Assembly: GCA_023091735.1 (NCBI GenBank)
Contig: JALKBU010000157.1
Coordinates: 1-64,000 of the forward strand
DNA: 64,000 nucleotides
DNA from: Trichomonas tenax
Lineage: Eukaryota; Parabasalia; Trichomonadida; Trichomonadidae
Direction: 5' to 3'
Shown: piece after piece, positions 61,206-64,000 of the stretch
Layout: each line of letters opens with the position of its first letter
How positions within the stretch are numbered: position 1 is the stretch's first letter
The notes under the pieces: generated by a model
What the model saw: only the letters and a program-made list of their open reading frames with translations
What the model was told of the DNA's origin: nothing
Databases searched by the model: none
Program-made: the position numbers and the translations under genes

Positions 61206-62556
61206 GATTAGTTTGAAGTGTCAAAACCGATTGAACGATAGAGTATCATTGTTTTTCTGCACATTTTTACTAGAAAATCTGATATAGTTCGCATCACAGA
61301 ACACAAATCAGAAGGATACTTCTCAAACTCTCACTTCACCTCACTTACCTTCGGCTATCGACATATTTTGCTATTATATATGATAGTGAACACAAGTGAC
61401 GTGAGATTTATCCTAGCGGTTTTATCACTTTTTCATCGAAGAAAATTTTAAATCAAAAGTTGGATAAAAACTCTAAAAATGTTTGCTTTGTGGTATTTCA
61501 CGATTTTTAACCATTTTACGGGCGCATAATTTTTTTATCAAAACTGTGATAATATCTTTTAGTAAACAATTTATAGCATTTTCAGATTAAAAACGATAAA
61601 ATTTGAAGTGAACTAATTGTCAGGTTTCCGATCAGTTTTTTCAAGATTTCCTTTTGTTTTCTGGCTTTCAATCGTTATAAGGGTTAACAAGTATCGGTAT
61701 TTGAACTGTTTTACGAGGTCTACGGGTCCTAAATCGTCAAATCAAAATTATTTTTTAAAGGTTCATCGAAACGGATAAAGCTGCTTTATAGTTATAACAG
61801 CACTGTTTCTGACTTCATTTGTGTGAAGTCTACTGAGTCTAAATCTTCAAATCGAAAATGATTTTTTATTGATTGATTTAGAAAGTTTGTTATCGTATTG
61901 GCACTAACAATTGGCTTCATTTGGTTGAAGTCTTAAAGGTTTAAATCTTCAATAAAATTTGTTTTTTGAAGTTTCACTTTATTCCTTCTCAACTGTATCT
62001 GTACCTTGATTGCCAATAGTTCTATGAACTCCAGCCCCTCAAAATCTTAAACACAGATAATATATCTTATTTCATTTTTCTTTACATCTTTGTTTTGTTT
62101 ATGTGTTCACATTACCATATCTGAACGGTTGCCTTATCCGTGCAAGCTCTAAATTGTCTCTATCATGCTTTATTCGATTTTATTGATTAATTTTGTTTTT
62201 TGAAGCTTGTAAGTAGGTTATCGACCGTTTGTTGTATTCCTGGTGGATGTGATATCAGCTATATCATAGAATAAAGTTAATTCGCAGATTTCATTTATTA
62301 TCGTTCACGCCCGCGATGCATAAATTACACCAATATATCTCCCATTGGATCCACTTACGATTGATATCATTGGAATGACTCGAATCGATACATTTATGTT
62401 TCGGCAAGAAAAATATTCGTCCTTCTAATGTTTTAGTTATAGGAATCCCTCAACTGCCACCATTGGATTGTAGCTACACCAGTTATATGATCATATCATT
62501 GAGGATATATTTGATTGAAAGTTATGATGACTAATAACCTTATTACATTTTCAAGT
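61206..62556. other. spacer with degenerate tandem repeat
   Basis: No gene is seen. A diverged repeat of about 100-110 bp lies at 61716-62040 and is listed separately. Confidence 0.45.
61716..62040. repeat. degenerate tandem repeat of about 105 bp, three to four units
   Basis: The marker (A)AGTCTA...TCTAAATCTTCAAATC recurs at about 61716, 61826 and 61928, with a worn copy near 62026, at intervals of about 110, 102 and 98 bp. Each is followed by a T-rich run and a CTTCATTTG segment. Confidence 0.5.
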
Positions 62557-62778
62557 TTAGACGTTAAAGACGTTAGTATAACGAGGCATCATAGCACTGT
62601 CATTGCTCAAGCCTTGGCTGACGCTGTAAGGTCCTGGGTGTACTGTAATATTGGGTATTCTAGCTAGTCTGGCTTCCTTCTTTTTTGCTAAGATATCTTC
62701 GAAAATAAAATACTTGTTTAATTTCCTCGTTTTAGACTGGTGCCAAGTTCTTATCGATGTTACTATCGTAATTAACAT
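62557..62778 (-). CDS. possible small protein or C-terminal fragment
   Basis: The product is 73 residues from an ATG. After a hydrophobic start it is basic (LAKKKEARLARIPN) and then Ser/Asn/Pro-rich (HPGPYSVSQGLSNDSAMM), like a cytoplasmic tail of a membrane protein. An in-frame stop lies just upstream. It is probably a remnant. Confidence 0.3.
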   Translation of the reverse strand: MLITIVTSIRTWHQSKTRKLNKYFIFEDILAKKKEARLARIPNITVHPGPYSVSQGLSNDSAMMPRYTNVFNV

Positions 62779-63762
62779 TACAAAAGTACGTCATGAAATT
62801 TGATTTTTTGAACACCAAAGTTACTGATATCTAGACCATGGCTTGAAAGCAGTATGAACGGCAACATACAGTAATGACACTGTTATAGTACAGAGAAAAT
62901 CTGGTCTACAGTTTTTGAGATCTCAATTCGAATATTCCGTTTAAACAAAATTTCGCATAAAAAAGAATATAGAGTGTATTTCCTTCTACTGATTACTACA
63001 GCCGATGCTTCTATTTTAAGCAAATCATTGTTTTTATTTACCATATCAAATTAGATTTTGTAAAAATATGTCTTTTTTTCGATTATTGTTAAATGAATTA
63101 CATGCAAATGAAGAAAATTAATGTAATATTTTCTCATTCGTCATAAATATAAGATTGTTTTCCAATGCATGGGATTTCAGCTTTATGACTTTATACAAGA
63201 TTGCACTCAAGTTTCTGTAATACTATTTATATTATACAATCACTCCTATTATTTAAAATATTTCTATTTCATTTACAAAGTCTGTAAAAACTAAAAGGCT
63301 CGAAAAAATTCAAAGAAAAAAATTTTAATAGCAAATTATATGCATTTTTATATCTCGAAAACTGTAGAAGCAATTTTATTCAAATCTCTCGTATAAGTCG
63401 ATCATAGTCACCAAAGTATATAGCTGCAAGTATAGCCTCTAAATATCAGTAATTTTTACTCACCATACCTTTTTGATTGTTCACCAAATATTGATATGAT
63501 CAAAAAACATTTCTACAGATAACTTAAATATCAGTATGTTTCCTTACATCTGTGAAGATAATTGATTAATACCGTATATTAAAGGAGATAAAGTATATTT
63601 TTAATCAAATCATGATTTCATAGACTGCAGATATAACAGATGTATTATATTAAATATTGGTTAATTTGTTTTCCTGATTTACATATGATCTCGGGCCAAA
63701 ATTGTATATTTGAAATCAAAAGTTTTGTATTTTTGAAATTTCTTTTTGGAAAAATTTTTCAA
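62779..63762. other. AT-rich spacer, no gene seen
   Basis: No protein-like frame, motif array or hairpin of note. Confidence 0.5.
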
Positions 63763-64000
63763 ATGGGGAAACTTGATGATGCCAAGTCGCAAATAATCAT
63801 TTTGAACGCATACTTGAGTTCAGAGTATAAGAAGACCGCAACCATACTTCAACATTCGTCAAATACGTTAAAATCAAATATATCACTTAAAAAATATGAA
63901 CAAGCTTTTGAAAATCTCACAATGATATGCTCTTCATATGACAAAGAAACAGCAATCGATTATTTAGTAACCAGTGTGAAAAATGTCCAAGCAAATCTCA
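63763..64000 (+). CDS. start of an unknown helical protein (3' part outside window)
   Basis: The ATG at 63763 sits in TTTTTCAAATGG, the same context as the karyopherin start at 44226, with a TCA directly before the codon. The frame stays open for 79 codons to the window edge. The peptide is helical and polar (DAKSQIIILNAYLSSEYKKT). The family cannot be told from this part. Confidence 0.55.
   Translation, partial: MGKLDDAKSQIIILNAYLSSEYKKTATILQHSSNTLKSNISLKKYEQAFENLTMICSSYDKETAIDYLVTSVKNVQANL

Overview
The window looks like nuclear DNA of a trichomonad parabasalid, most probably Trichomonas vaginalis or a close relative. The reasons are AT-rich spacers, intron-less genes with very short leaders, an initiator of the form TCA(C/T)TTTTCA a few bases before many ATGs, a papain-type cysteine protease with trichomonad features, surface-protein tails carrying NPxF/NPxW motifs, and many decayed ankyrin-repeat genes. 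No bacterial operon logic is present. I found no intron: no convincing GTAYGT...ACTAACACACAG pair was seen.

Layout. 1-2400: the end of an unknown gene and a decayed surface-protein gene on the minus strand. 3.4-8.5 kb: a coiled-coil protein, ankyrin and surface-protein remnants, a small unknown gene and a reduced Hbs1-like GTPase. 8.5-11.4 kb: a broken gene that still has a promoter array, a coiled-coil gene, and divergent from it a small acidic protein with an acylation signal. 12-26.9 kb: a large ankyrin protein, a truncated sugar transporter, MMS19, a PH-like protein, an ankyrin pseudogene, a LisH-like acidic protein, an unknown gene, AP-3 beta and an ER-type membrane protein. 27-35.8 kb: a tubulin polyglutamylase (TTLL), an inverted duplication, two small genes, MSH6 and a kelch protein. 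35.9-42.6 kb is repeat-rich and gene-poor: a 1.09 kb element with terminal inverted repeats and TA flanks, clusters of foldbacks, a motif array, an ankyrin pseudogene carrying a 37-bp tandem repeat, and a broken deoxynucleoside-kinase-like gene. 42.7-53.1 kb: an actin-related protein and, divergent from it, an exportin-like karyopherin, then a PPIL4-type cyclophilin, a cysteine protease and a cytosolic carboxypeptidase. 55.5-58.5 kb: a multiply broken large helical protein. 60.2-61.2 kb: branched-chain aminotransferase. The window ends inside an unknown gene.

Function. Most intact genes are housekeeping: vesicle coats, nuclear transport, Fe-S protein maturation, mismatch repair, amino-acid metabolism, and tubulin glutamylation together with its probable reversal. 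Pseudogenes are unusually common and mostly come from expanded families (surface proteins, ankyrin proteins, transporters).

The most unusual signal is a short element close to TTTACATGTCA (reverse TGACATGTAAA). It occurs in many spacers and in at least three of them forms arrays with a spacing near 19-20 bp, about two helical turns. It does not match the published trichomonad core elements as I recall them: the Inr, M3 (Myb-like) and M5 (CCTTT).
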